From the NCBI GenBank assembly GCA_951812505.1, contig CATOSI010000003.1:1054001-1118000 (forward strand): a stretch of 64,000 nucleotides of DNA. The letters run 5' to 3'. Below the pieces are notes generated by a model, which had not been told where the DNA came from, did not search any database, and saw nothing but the letters and a program-made list of their open reading frames with translations. A program made the position numbers and the translations under genes. This stretch comes from an uncultured Dehalococcoidia bacterium (GTDB lineage Bacteria > Chloroflexota > Dehalococcoidia > Lucifugimonadales > UBA1123). This document shows, piece by piece, positions 51,484 through 59,401 of the stretch (position 1 is its first letter; each line of letters begins with the position of its first letter).

Positions 51484-52365
51484 GAGGGTGTCTGAGAAGT
51501 CATTTCAGGTAGGATGCGCCAGTCTGCGAAGCATCAGTCTGATCATAGCAGCGTACACGAACGACTCTTCAGTCTCAGGCAAGTATTCATAGTCCTTAGA
51601 CAGTCTGCGGTTACGTACCAGCCATGCGAATGTGCGCTCCACAACCCAGCGCCGCGGCAACACTACAAATCCCTTCGGACGAGTTGGAGGCTCCTGGTCA
51701 CCTACCACCCATACCCTGCCAGACCAAGTATGTCTCACAACCTCCAAGTCCCAGCCCAGCGTGGTTCTCATCCACTCCTTAAGTCCGCGATATGCGTAGT
51801 CCGCCCACACTTTCCTCATCCTCGGAAACCGACTGCTCAGACCGTCCAGCACCATCTTGGATCCCGCGCTATCGCTTATTCCAGCCTCATGCACCTTCAC
51901 CTTCAGTACCAACCCTTCAGTATCCACAAGTATATGACGCTTCCTGCCGTTCACCTTCTTGCCGCCATCGTAGCTGCGTAAGCCCCCCTTTCACTCGTCT
52001 TCGCCGACTGCGAGTCTATCGCACCCGCGCTCGGTGTGGGCCAACGTCCCTGTGTTACCCTGACTCGCTCGCGCAATGCCTCGTTCATGTCCTCCCACAC
52101 ACCTACCATTCGCCATGCTCTGAAATAGTGATAGACGGTCTTCCATGGCGGAAGGTCATGTGGGAGCATCCGCCATGGTATCCCACCTCTGAGAACGTAG
52201 AAGATGGCGTTGATGATCTCGCGCATATCTACTGAGCGCGGTCGTCCACCCGCTCTGGCTTTCGGAACCAACGGCTTGAGGATGGCCCATTCGGTGTCTG
52301 TCAGGTCCGTAGGATACGGTTTACGCTTCATAATGAGACGATCTTAACACTTCTCAGACACCCTC
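51484..52365 (-). mobile_element. IS5-family (IS427-like) insertion sequence
   Basis: An 882-bp element with perfect 17-bp inverted repeats GAGGGTGTCTGAGAAGT at 51484-51500 and 52349-52365, flanked by TTA target duplications (51481-51483 and 52366-52368). It has two overlapping transposase frames on the minus strand. The 3-bp TTA (TNA type) target duplication fits the IS427/IS1031 type. Confidence 0.95.
51505..52331 (-). CDS. IS5-family DDE transposase, made by -1 frameshifting
   Basis: The first frame (52331 to 51951, 126 residues) holds the N-terminal DUF4096-type domain ([20 protein letters not shown]) and the first catalytic Asp in [13 protein letters not shown]. The second (51954 to 51505, 149 residues if read alone) holds the second Asp in VWADYAYRG and the Glu in [14 protein letters not shown]6 run (AAAGGGGGGCTTAC on the minus strand, near 51980) allows a -1 slip: AGG GGG GGC then yields [20 protein letters not shown], the normal IS5 sequence. 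A fused product of about 275 residues is expected. The reading frames are otherwise intact. Confidence 0.9.
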
Positions 52366-52623
52366 TTACGTCGGAGACTACTACTCCTTCATGCCGGAGT
52401 ATGCGGATGTGATTGCCGGCGCGGCGCCTTCAACTCCTCAGAAGGTTAGGGAAACTCTTTGGGCCTATGAAGATGTCGGCATAGACGAATTCCTTCTCTG
52501 GCCCTGCAATCCCTCGCTCGACCAGGTGGATAGACTCGCGGATATTCTCTGATTCGTCGGCCCAGAAACGAATCAGGAATATAGTATCGCGGCGTCTGAA
52601 ATTTCAGAACGCGGAGGCCTCAT

Positions 52624-53388
52624 ATGCCAGTGATTTCAGCCATACACGCGACTCCGGTGAAGTCCCTTGGGCTCTCCAGGCTCGAGAGCGCCGTCGTCAC
52701 TCACCGCGGCATCGCCAACGACCGCCGGTTCCTACTGATGGATTCAGAGGGCCGCGTTGTCACTCAGCGTCAGCAAGGAAAGTTGACTCAAGTGTCGGCT
52801 GAGTACTCTGAAGAGGAAGACAGCTTGTGCATGAATTTTCCAGACGGGAGTACGGTCAGCGGCCAGCCAAGTCCGGGAAGTGAGACCGCAACTGTACTGT
52901 GGGGCAGGGTAGTGAGAGGAGAGGTGGTGGAAGGCGAGTGGAGCAAGGCTCTGTCAGATTTCTGCGGGGTCGAACTGACGCTGATGAAGTCCAGAAACGC
53001 GGGTGAGTCTTTCGACGAGTACCCGGTGTCGCTGATTTCCGAAGCTACTATTTCCTACCTGAGCAGCCTGACGGGAGGCAAGAAGGAGTTTGAAGTCGAG
53101 CGATTCAGGCCGACCCTGCTCCTCAGTGGATGCGAGCCCCACGAGGAGGACTCGTGGCTGGGTAAGGGTCTTCTTCTGGGCGACAGGCTCCGGCTCCGGC
53201 TCATCTCTCGCGATCCGCGCTGTGCAATCACGACGCTTGATCCGAAGACCGGAGAGCGTGACTTCGATACTCTGCGCCTGATCCTGAGTTATCGCCCAAG
53301 CCGACGGGCGGCGTATCTGGGAGTATATGGCATCGTGGAGGCGTCGGGCAGCGTGTCGGTTGGGGATGAGATTGTTCTGTCCCGATAG
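52624..53388 (+). CDS. MOSC domain protein
   Basis: A 254-residue protein with MOSC_N beta-barrel (MPVISAIHATPVKSLGLSRL, RGIANDRRFLLMDSEGRVVT) and a MOSC domain carrying the cysteine in DPRCAITTLDPKTGERD. MOSC proteins handle molybdenum-cofactor sulfur or reduce N-hydroxylated compounds (mARC type). The Cys pattern fits the mARC/MOCOS C-terminal group. A molybdopterin enzyme gene lies 3 kb upstream; a functional link is possible but not shown. Confidence 0.92.
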   Translation: MPVISAIHATPVKSLGLSRLESAVVTHRGIANDRRFLLMDSEGRVVTQRQQGKLTQVSAEYSEEEDSLCMNFPDGSTVSGQPSPGSETATVLWGRVVRGEVVEGEWSKALSDFCGVELTLMKSRNAGESFDEYPVSLISEATISYLSSLTGGKKEFEVERFRPTLLLSGCEPHEEDSWLGKGLLLGDRLRLRLISRDPRCAITTLDPKTGERDFDTLRLILSYRPSRRAAYLGVYGIVEASGSVSVGDEIVLSR

Positions 53389-53442
53389 GGTGTTTTGGTT
53401 ATAATGAGTGGGTAAGGGTAGTTAGAGAATCGAGGTGGTCGT

Positions 53443-53676
53443 ATGCCTACAATCGAGCAGTTGAAGGCTGAGTACGATGGCGAGTGGCTGATAGTTCTGG
53501 TGACAGATTGGGATAAATCCGGCATCATAGAAGGGGAGTTGTTTCATCATTCTAATGACAAGGATGAGATTGTGAGGAAAATGGGAGAAATTCCAAAGAA
53601 CAAGAATAAGAACTACTATATGGCGGTGCTATACGCTGGACAGCTTGTGCCCGAGGGCACAGGTGTACTGCTCTAG
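53443..53676 (+). CDS. Small hypothetical protein
   Basis: Seventy-seven residues, MPTIEQLKAEYDGEWLIVLV then TDWDKSG. It is charged with a mixed alpha/beta look, has no signal or TM, and I do not recognise the family. It is followed with a 32-bp overlap by a retropepsin-like gene, as happens with small partner proteins of such proteases. Confidence 0.65.
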   Translation: MPTIEQLKAEYDGEWLIVLVTDWDKSGIIEGELFHHSNDKDEIVRKMGEIPKNKNKNYYMAVLYAGQLVPEGTGVLL

Positions 53677-54055
53677 AACATTGACACTATCCCAGGATCC
53701 TCACCTCTATTTCGATGTCATAGTCGAGGGGCCGCTTGATTTTGCGGTGGTTGAAATGATGCTCGACACCGGGGCGACTTTTGTATCCATTCCCACCACT
53801 GTCGCTCTAGAGTTAGGCTATGACATTAACCATCCCGAATCTACACTGCCTATAACTACCGCGTCGGGCGTAGTCCGCGCGCCTATAATTACGCTGGACT
53901 CAATAGAGGTTCTCGATATTAAGGCGACCAATGTCAATGCGATGTGCATAGATATGCCCGGAAGTATGATCTTCGCCGGTCTGCTTGGGCTTTCGTTCCT
54001 GCGGAACTTCGATGTGGATTTGCATTTCAAAAGTGGCGCGATTCGTTTCAGGTGA
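53645..54055 (+). CDS. Retropepsin-like aspartic protease
   Basis: About 130 residues with the single DTGA active site in MMLDTGATFVSIPTTVALEL and the later LGLSFLRNFDVDLHFKSG, the FLG(L)-like second motif of clan AA proteases. Single-domain proteins of this kind act as dimers, like bacterial retropepsin-like or TIGR02281-type proteins. The start is uncertain: the frame begins at TTG 53645 overlapping the previous gene by 32 bp; GTG 53663 or TTG 53681 could be used. There is no signal peptide, so a cytoplasmic location is inferred. Confidence 0.8.
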   Translation: MCPRAQVYCSRTLTLSQDPHLYFDVIVEGPLDFAVVEMMLDTGATFVSIPTTVALELGYDINHPESTLPITTASGVVRAPIITLDSIEVLDIKATNVNAMCIDMPGSMIFAGLLGLSFLRNFDVDLHFKSGAIRFR

Positions 54056-54062
54056 ATTTCGC

Positions 54063-54491
54063 ATGATCATCGCAATCGCCATACTACTCACCCTTGTGCC
54101 GGCGCTAATGATAATTTGGCCCTTCATCTTGGGTCTGCGCCGGGATGAGTTCGAATACGACGAGGGCGCGCCGCAGGCCGACCTGATGAGGCGCTGGGAT
54201 GCCGCCGTCGCCGGACTTGCGAGCGCCGAACTCGATCACTCGCTGGGGAATCTGTCCGAACACGATTACGGAGGTCTGCGAGCGCAGCTAATGACCGAAG
54301 CGGCGGACCTTATGCGTGAGATGGAACTGTCGGAACACGAAGAGGAGCAGATGCTGTCCGGGCTTCGCGACGAGATTCTCGCCGTTCGCTCCCGCATAGA
54401 GGGTGAGGGCGGCGATGCCCGAGAGAGGCAAGATGCCGAGAACGAACCGACTCTGTCTATGCCTGCGCGGTCTCCCGAACAAGGTCAATAA
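54063..54491 (+). CDS. CcmI-like membrane-anchored helical protein
   Basis: About 142 residues from ATG 54063 (MIIAIAILLTLVPALMIIWP). One TM segment is followed by an acidic helical region with ELDHSLGNLSEHDYGGLRAQ then LMTEAADLM, recalling the N-terminal part of CcmI/CycH (an apocytochrome c chaperone with EL(D/E)HxxGKLS). No heme-maturation genes are adjacent, so the name is tentative. Its last 35 bp overlap the convergent LLM gene. The longer frame to 53985 lies inside the retropepsin gene. Confidence 0.65.
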   Translation: MIIAIAILLTLVPALMIIWPFILGLRRDEFEYDEGAPQADLMRRWDAAVAGLASAELDHSLGNLSEHDYGGLRAQLMTEAADLMREMELSEHEEEQMLSGLRDEILAVRSRIEGEGGDARERQDAENEPTLSMPARSPEQGQ

Positions 54492-55497
54492 CCTGCGCCA
54501 GGGTCTCTAGTTTCTCGGAGACTCCGTCTCCCGGGATCCCGATTCGCAGCGTGGTGATTCCGGCGTCGCGATACACGGCAATCCGCTCTTTGATCATCGC
54601 GGGCGTGCCTATCAGATTTGCCTTCATTGCCAGTTCCACCGGCACATGGTCGCGCGCCTTGTCCCGCTCGCCCGCCATCCACAGGCACTGGACCTCGTTC
54701 ACCTCGTCCGCGAATCCCTGCCGGGCAAAGGCGTTCTTGTAGAAGTTGTTGCGGAGTGACCCCATCGCGCCGAATGTGAATCCGTAGCCGCGGGCGTGTC
54801 GCTTGCCCGCTTCCTCTACGTCGTCGGTTATCTCGACCGACAGCGGTATCTGCAAGTCGAGGTCTTCGAGTTTCCGACCGGCCCGTTTCGCTCCCGCGCG
54901 AATGTGCTTCAGGAACACTTCAGCGGTCTCCGGGATGAAGGATCCGCCAATCCACCCGTCGGCCAGCTCTCCGGTGAGTTGCAGGTTGCGAGGTCCCAGC
55001 GCCGCGACGTATATCGGCACGTGAACGGGAGGGGAACTGCTGCGCAGCGCGCGGCCTTCGCCGTCGGGCAGGGGAAGCCGGTAGATGTCGCCGTCATAGC
55101 TCACGCGCTCGCCGGACGTTGCCAGACGCACGATCTCGATGATCTCCCTGGTCCGCTGGACCGGCTTGGCGAACGAGACACCGTGCCAGCCCTCGACCAC
55201 CTGCGGGCCGCTTGTTCCCAGTCCCAGGCGGAAGCGATTGCCCGACAGAGACTGCATCGCCATTGCGGTCATTGCCAGGTTCGCCGGAGACCGCGTACCG
55301 AGCTGTATGATTCCCGTGCCGAGACCGATGCGGTCGGTTCCCGCGGCGAGGTATGCCAGTGGCGTAATCGCGTCGTAGCCCCAGGACTCGCCAGTCCAGA
55401 TGGATTCCGCGCCAAGCCGCTCCGCCTCTCGCGCGAATGTGACCGCGCTTTGCCAGTCGCCGTGGGAATCGGTTGTTACGTTTACGGCAATTCTCAT
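54457..55497 (-). CDS. LLM class F420/flavin-dependent oxidoreductase
   Basis: A 346-residue luciferase-like enzyme. It begins MRIAVNVTTDSHGDWQSAVT, then SIWTGESWGYDAITPLAYLA and the segment GTGIIQLGTRSPANLAMTAM, with the FRLGLGTSGPQVVEGWHGV core typical of F420-dependent methylenetetrahydromethanopterin-reductase-like members. Residue order matches the family to the C-terminus. It convergently overlaps the upstream membrane protein gene by 35 bp and is followed 4 bp upstream of its ATG by the DinB-like gene stop, so both may share a transcript. Confidence 0.9.
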   Translation of the reverse strand: MRIAVNVTTDSHGDWQSAVTFAREAERLGAESIWTGESWGYDAITPLAYLAAGTDRIGLGTGIIQLGTRSPANLAMTAMAMQSLSGNRFRLGLGTSGPQVVEGWHGVSFAKPVQRTREIIEIVRLATSGERVSYDGDIYRLPLPDGEGRALRSSSPPVHVPIYVAALGPRNLQLTGELADGWIGGSFIPETAEVFLKHIRAGAKRAGRKLEDLDLQIPLSVEITDDVEEAGKRHARGYGFTFGAMGSLRNNFYKNAFARQGFADEVNEVQCLWMAGERDKARDHVPVELAMKANLIGTPAMIKERIAVYRDAGITTLRIGIPGDGVSEKLETLAQVIDLVRETAQA

Positions 55498-55501
55498 TGT
55501 G

Positions 55502-56029
55502 TTATTCCTGTGGGTAGCCGGGAGCGTTCTTGTTCTTGGATATCTGTCCGACGTGATCGAGATCGTGGACTCGCTGGAACAGGTAAAGTCCTCCGGCGTG
55601 AAGTTGGCCGAATATCGGGTGGGGAGCGGTGACGTCCAGATTGGGAGACGTCGGCAGCCTTTCCGTGAGGGCGCACCAGGCGAGCGCGTCTTTCGTGAGC
55701 CGTTCGCGCAATACCGCTATGCTCAGCGTGGCGGCCTCGCGTGGCGGGTCTATCGCGCGCTCGGGCGGTTCGTGCCCGCTAGCGATGGCCTCGATTGTCG
55801 AAGCAACACTGGCAGAACTTGTCAGGACATGATGAACGACCTCGGCTATGCTCCATTCTTCGGGGTCGAACGTGAAGTCAGCCTGCTCCTGGCTAACGCC
55901 GTCCACGGCGGCAATGACCTCCAGCCTGGCGGCGATGAGACGGGGCCAGAGTTCTGTGAAGGCGTACTTCTCTCCCTGGGCGAGCAGGTACGATCTGACT
56001 CGCCGGGCTTCCTCATCCATAGTGGTCAT
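55502..56029 (-). CDS. DinB-like four-helix protein
   Basis: About 175 residues from ATG 56029 (MTTMDEEARRVRSYLLAQGE). The core EEWSIAEVVHHVLTSSASVA with the Asp/His metal-ligand pattern of DinB/YfiT proteins, and the end LYLFQRVHDLDHVGQISK, where HDxxH supplies the other ligands. Such proteins are often thiol-S-transferases (bacillithiol/mycothiol) or of unknown role. A frame to 56176 exists but starts within the array element and lacks similarity. It lies 4 bp upstream of the LLM gene in the same direction, so they are probably co-transcribed. Confidence 0.85.
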   Translation of the reverse strand: MTTMDEEARRVRSYLLAQGEKYAFTELWPRLIAARLEVIAAVDGVSQEQADFTFDPEEWSIAEVVHHVLTSSASVASTIEAIASGHEPPERAIDPPREAATLSIAVLRERLTKDALAWCALTERLPTSPNLDVTAPHPIFGQLHAGGLYLFQRVHDLDHVGQISKNKNAPGYPQE

Positions 56030-56170
56030 TTCCTGCGCCTCTCTTTGTGTGATTTCCGAAAAGACTTTAACCGACCTCCCGATGGCAGTCAATTGAATCG
56101 CGTCCTTGAGCCAGAGACTCTGCAAGGTGAGCGTTGAATGAATCCCGCCAAACAGTGCGTTGACTGACCG

Positions 56171-56300
56171 GGCCATATACCTTGGTTTATAAAGCGACAG
56201 GTGGCGACAGGTGCGTTAACTGGTGACCAACAGGTGATTAGAACACCAGAGATTCACCTGAGATCGCCTGAGGTTAGCTACATAAAATTTTTTTCATGAG
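56171..56300 (-). repeat. Phased inverted-array element, copy C
   Basis: Minus strand: AAAAAAATTTTATGTAGCTA, then CTCAGGCGAT, CTCAGGTGAAT, CTCTGGTGTT, CTAATCACCTG, GGTCACCAGTTAACG and two perfect tandem 10-mers CACCTGTCGC CACCTGTCGC, ending TTATAAACCAAGGTATATGG. It is homologous to copy A and lies upstream of the DinB-like gene in the same orientation. Confidence 0.65.
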
Positions 56301-56354
56301 CCCGAAATTCGGATTGTATAACTTGGTATTTATGTTATAGGCGGTTGAAGACAT
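56274..56354 (-). CDS. Possible 26-residue leader peptide next to array element C
   Basis: ATG 56354 to TAA 56276-56274 encodes MSSTAYNINTKLYNPNFGLM then KKILCS. AAAGGAG lies 12 nt before the ATG, and TATAAT lies 37 bp before the ATG on the same strand. The stop overlaps the AGCTAA box of the array element. Translation is plausible but not proven. Confidence 0.3.
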   Translation of the reverse strand: MSSTAYNINTKLYNPNFGLMKKILCS

Positions 56355-56528
56355 GGGCGGTCGGCGCTCCTTTATTAGTTTGTATGTTCGTATTATAGCG
56401 CATTTGGGATGGAGATGTGTAGTTTTAAGGGAAGCTGAGCAAGAGCTTTGAAGAGTCGCCTGTCTCGTCAGGATTCGGAAACGTGTTAATATCGTCCGCA
56501 GATTTTTTGGTAAGGCGGCGAACCGAAC

Positions 56529-58970
56529 ATGACCCAAGCCGTGGCCCTGAGCGGCATTAACGTACTTGACCTGAGCGAGTCCATTGGCGGCGCGTACTGT
56601 ACCAAGCTGCTGGCAGACTTCGGTGCGGAGGTAATGCTTGTGGAGCGGCCTGGAACGGGCCATCCTCTGAGACACACAGGTCCGTACCGGGACGCTCCAC
56701 ATGTCGAGAAGAGCGGCCTGTTTCTGTACTACGGCGCAAACAAGAGGAGCGTAGTCTGTGATTTGGAAGCTGAGGATGGGCGCCGGCGCATCAAGAATCT
56801 CGCCCTGGACGCGGATGTTATAGTCGAGGGCTTCGTGCCGGGATACCTGGACTCCATTGGCTTGGGATACGAGGTGCTATCCGCTCAGAACCCTTCGCTC
56901 GTGTACACCTCGATCACTCACTTCGGTCAGTCCGGTCCCTACCGGCATTGGAAGTCCGACGAGATAGTGGATTACGCGATGGGCGGCTATATGTACTTCG
57001 GCGGACACGCCGACCGCGAACCGCTGATGATGAACAACAACCAGCCGATGTTGAACGCCGGAGCGCAGGCGGCCATCGGGACTCTTGCGGCGCTGCGGTG
57101 GGCGCACAAGACGGGGCGGGGGCAGCAGGTGGATGTCTCCACCGTCGAGGCAATGCTCTCCGCACACGCATGGACGTCAACTTCCTGGACGCACGAGGGA
57201 GTGATCATGCGTCGGACTGAGCCGGACTGCATCCGCTGCAAGGACGGCTGGGTGTGGTTCTTCCTGTTCCGCTGGGAGCCAACGGTATTCGTCCTGATAG
57301 GCCGTCCCGAATTGATGGAGGACGAACGATTTGCGGACCGCCAGTCATGGTTCGACAACCGCGACGAGGTCATACGGATACTCAGCGATTGGTGCGCCGA
57401 ACATACGAAGGACGAGATATTCAGACTTGGCCAGGAACTCCGCATACCCGTTACGCCGGTGAATGACGCCTCCGACCTTATCCAGTCATCCCAGCTTCAG
57501 GCGAGGGACTGGTTCCAGGAGATGGAGCATCCCGTCGCCGGACGAGTGAAACTCCCCGGGTTCCCGTACCAGTTCTCGAAGACACCAGCTTCGGTTCGCG
57601 CTCCTGCGCCCACTTTAAACCAGGACGCTGATTTCACATTCTCCAGTTCCAGCCGGAAATTCGACGCGGGCGAGCGAGCGCCAATGAAGGGCAGTCCCAC
57701 AGGCGACGAATCTCTGCCTCTCAACGGCGTAAGGGTGCTGGAGCTAACCGCGAACTGGGCTGGTCCTCTCGCTGCCAGGCATCTTGCCGATCTGGGGGCG
57801 GAGGTCATCAAGATCGAGGCGCCGGACCGTCCGGCAACACGCGGCGGACGATATCCGGGCGGAGACCCGTTCAGGCATCACTACAACCGAGCCGCCTACT
57901 TCAACAAGCTGAACAGGAACAAGCACGCCATTACGCTGAACCTGTTCGACGCCGACGCCAGGGATATATTCCTGCGTCTGGTCGCGGAGTCCGACGTAGT
58001 GCTCGAGAACAACAGCCCGCGCGTGATGAGGAACTTCGGGCTTGAATATTCGGCGCTCCGCGAAGCGAACCCGGACATCATAATGGTCTCAATATCAGGG
58101 TTTGGGCAGACGGGCCCGGACCGCGACTATGTCGCTTACGGCGCTAACGTGGAGGCGTCGTGCGGGCTTGCAGCGGTAACGGGTTACGCGGACGACGACC
58201 GGCCATACCGCAGCACTCTCTTCTACGCGGACCCGGTCACCGGCGCCCACGCCGCTATCGCGGTGATTGCCGCCCTTCACCACAGGGCAGAATCCGGTCA
58301 GGGTCAGTACGTGGATATGTCGCTGCACGAGAACGGGATCACGTTCTTCCCTGAGGCGATCATCGAGTACACCACGACCGGAATGCTATCGCGGCGCCGG
58401 GGCAACAGGCACACTCGATACGCGCCGCAGGGCTGTTATCCATCAATGGGAGACGATGCGTGGATAGCGCTGTGCGTTCGCACCGAATCGGAATGGACTG
58501 CTCTTGCTCGCGCGATAGGCCGTCCTGATCTGGTGGATGACCCGGGTCTGGCGAGTGTGGAGGGGCGGCGAAAGCGGCACGACGACCTGGACGCCGCCAT
58601 ATCGGAGTGGACGTCACGGTACGATCACAACGAGGCCGCCCGGACTCTTCAGGGGGCAGGGGTGCCAGCCGGTCCGGTTCTGGCGAACTGGGAGATGGTC
58701 AGCAATCCGCACTTCCACGCGCGCGGGTTCTACGTTCCGATGGAGCATCCCGAAATGGGCGTGTTCCCGTATCCGGGTATGCCCTGGAAGCTGTCCGAGA
58801 CACCGGGACTGGTCAGGACGGCGTCGCCGCTGTACGGAGAGCACAACGGTCTGGTGTTCAGGGGTCTGCTCGGCATGAGCGACGATCAGCTCGGTCCGCT
58901 ATACGCGCGCCGCGCAATCGCGGATGAGCCGTCGGAGGACCTGCCCGGTCCCATACGACCTCCGAGGTGA
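56529..58970 (+). CDS. Double CaiB/BaiF-type CoA-transferase (family III fusion)
   Basis: An 813-residue protein with two complete CoA-transferase family III domains, about 1-385 and 400-800. Domain 1 shows LDLSESIGGAYCTKLLADFG then AEVMLVERPG, and GRGQQVDVSTVEAMLSAHAW; domain 2 repeats LELTANWAGPLAARHLADLG then AEVIKIEAPD, and GQGQYVDMSLHENGI. Classical FRC/CaiB enzymes are dimers of about 400-residue chains, so this fusion could supply both halves of an interlocked dimer in one chain. It would transfer CoA between carboxylic acids. Starts at ATG 56529 after a 352-bp spacer. Confidence 0.93.
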   Translation: MTQAVALSGINVLDLSESIGGAYCTKLLADFGAEVMLVERPGTGHPLRHTGPYRDAPHVEKSGLFLYYGANKRSVVCDLEAEDGRRRIKNLALDADVIVEGFVPGYLDSIGLGYEVLSAQNPSLVYTSITHFGQSGPYRHWKSDEIVDYAMGGYMYFGGHADREPLMMNNNQPMLNAGAQAAIGTLAALRWAHKTGRGQQVDVSTVEAMLSAHAWTSTSWTHEGVIMRRTEPDCIRCKDGWVWFFLFRWEPTVFVLIGRPELMEDERFADRQSWFDNRDEVIRILSDWCAEHTKDEIFRLGQELRIPVTPVNDASDLIQSSQLQARDWFQEMEHPVAGRVKLPGFPYQFSKTPASVRAPAPTLNQDADFTFSSSSRKFDAGERAPMKGSPTGDESLPLNGVRVLELTANWAGPLAARHLADLGAEVIKIEAPDRPATRGGRYPGGDPFRHHYNRAAYFNKLNRNKHAITLNLFDADARDIFLRLVAESDVVLENNSPRVMRNFGLEYSALREANPDIIMVSISGFGQTGPDRDYVAYGANVEASCGLAAVTGYADDDRPYRSTLFYADPVTGAHAAIAVIAALHHRAESGQGQYVDMSLHENGITFFPEAIIEYTTTGMLSRRRGNRHTRYAPQGCYPSMGDDAWIALCVRTESEWTALARAIGRPDLVDDPGLASVEGRRKRHDDLDAAISEWTSRYDHNEAARTLQGAGVPAGPVLANWEMVSNPHFHARGFYVPMEHPEMGVFPYPGMPWKLSETPGLVRTASPLYGEHNGLVFRGLLGMSDDQLGPLYARRAIADEPSEDLPGPIRPPR

Positions 58971-59238
58971 TCCAGACATATTTGCGATCACTTGAATCTT
59001 GCTGTCTTCCGGCATGACACCGCGTATCCCCGTCCAAATTCAAAATTGGCGAAACACTCAGAAGATTCGATTCCGCCGTTCATCCGACTTGTAAGAGGGC
59101 GGCACTCTGCCCGCAAAGGCGGGAAGAATCGGAATATCCGTGTGAATCGAAGGCAGCACTCCTCACGAATTTGTTAGGGCGGCTTGATTGTCGCTATGAT
59201 AGGGACTACCTTCTCTCGGTGCAGTGGCCACTGTTGAT
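58971..59238. other. Spacer before tRNA-Leu
   Basis: No gene. It holds a degenerate R1-like segment (TGCCCGCAAAGGCGGGAAGA near 59110) and a likely tRNA promoter: TTGTTA (59171-59176), 18 bp, TATGAT (59195-59200). Confidence 0.45.
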
Positions 59239-59323
59239 GGGGGAGTGTCGGAATTGGTAGACGAGCATGATTTAGGATCATGTGCCGAAAGGCGTGGGAG
59301 TTCGAGTCTCCCCTTCCCCACCA
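59239..59323 (+). tRNA. tRNA-Leu (anticodon TAG)
   Basis: GGGGGAGTGTCGGAATTGGT start; anticodon stem CATGA/TCATG with loop TTTAGGA gives TAG. The long variable arm (TGCCGAAAGGCGT) is that of class II tRNA. Acceptor GGGGGAG pairs with CTTCCCC and CCA is encoded at 59321-59323. Confidence 0.96.
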
Positions 59324-59401
59324 TTTTACCGCTCGGTAGCTAGTGGCCCAGCGGGTTCGCGTACTTTGTCTTATCGACGCACCCTGTAGCGGTGCGCCAA
59401 T

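Larger units (their letters stand above)
50807..52552 (+). pseudogene. LLM class oxidoreductase interrupted by an IS element
   Basis: The N-terminal 225 codons start at ATG 50807 (MDVGIGLPATIPGAQGSVIL) and read into the IS at 51482-51484 (TAG). After the IS, from 52366, the frame continues as YVGDYYSFMPEYADVIAGAA to TGA 52550-52552. Removing the 882-bp IS with one TTA target copy restores codons TCT TAC GTC and a complete 287-residue luciferase-like protein. Both halves match the same family, so this is a recent, clean insertion. The disrupted enzyme would be non-functional unless the element excises. Confidence 0.92.
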
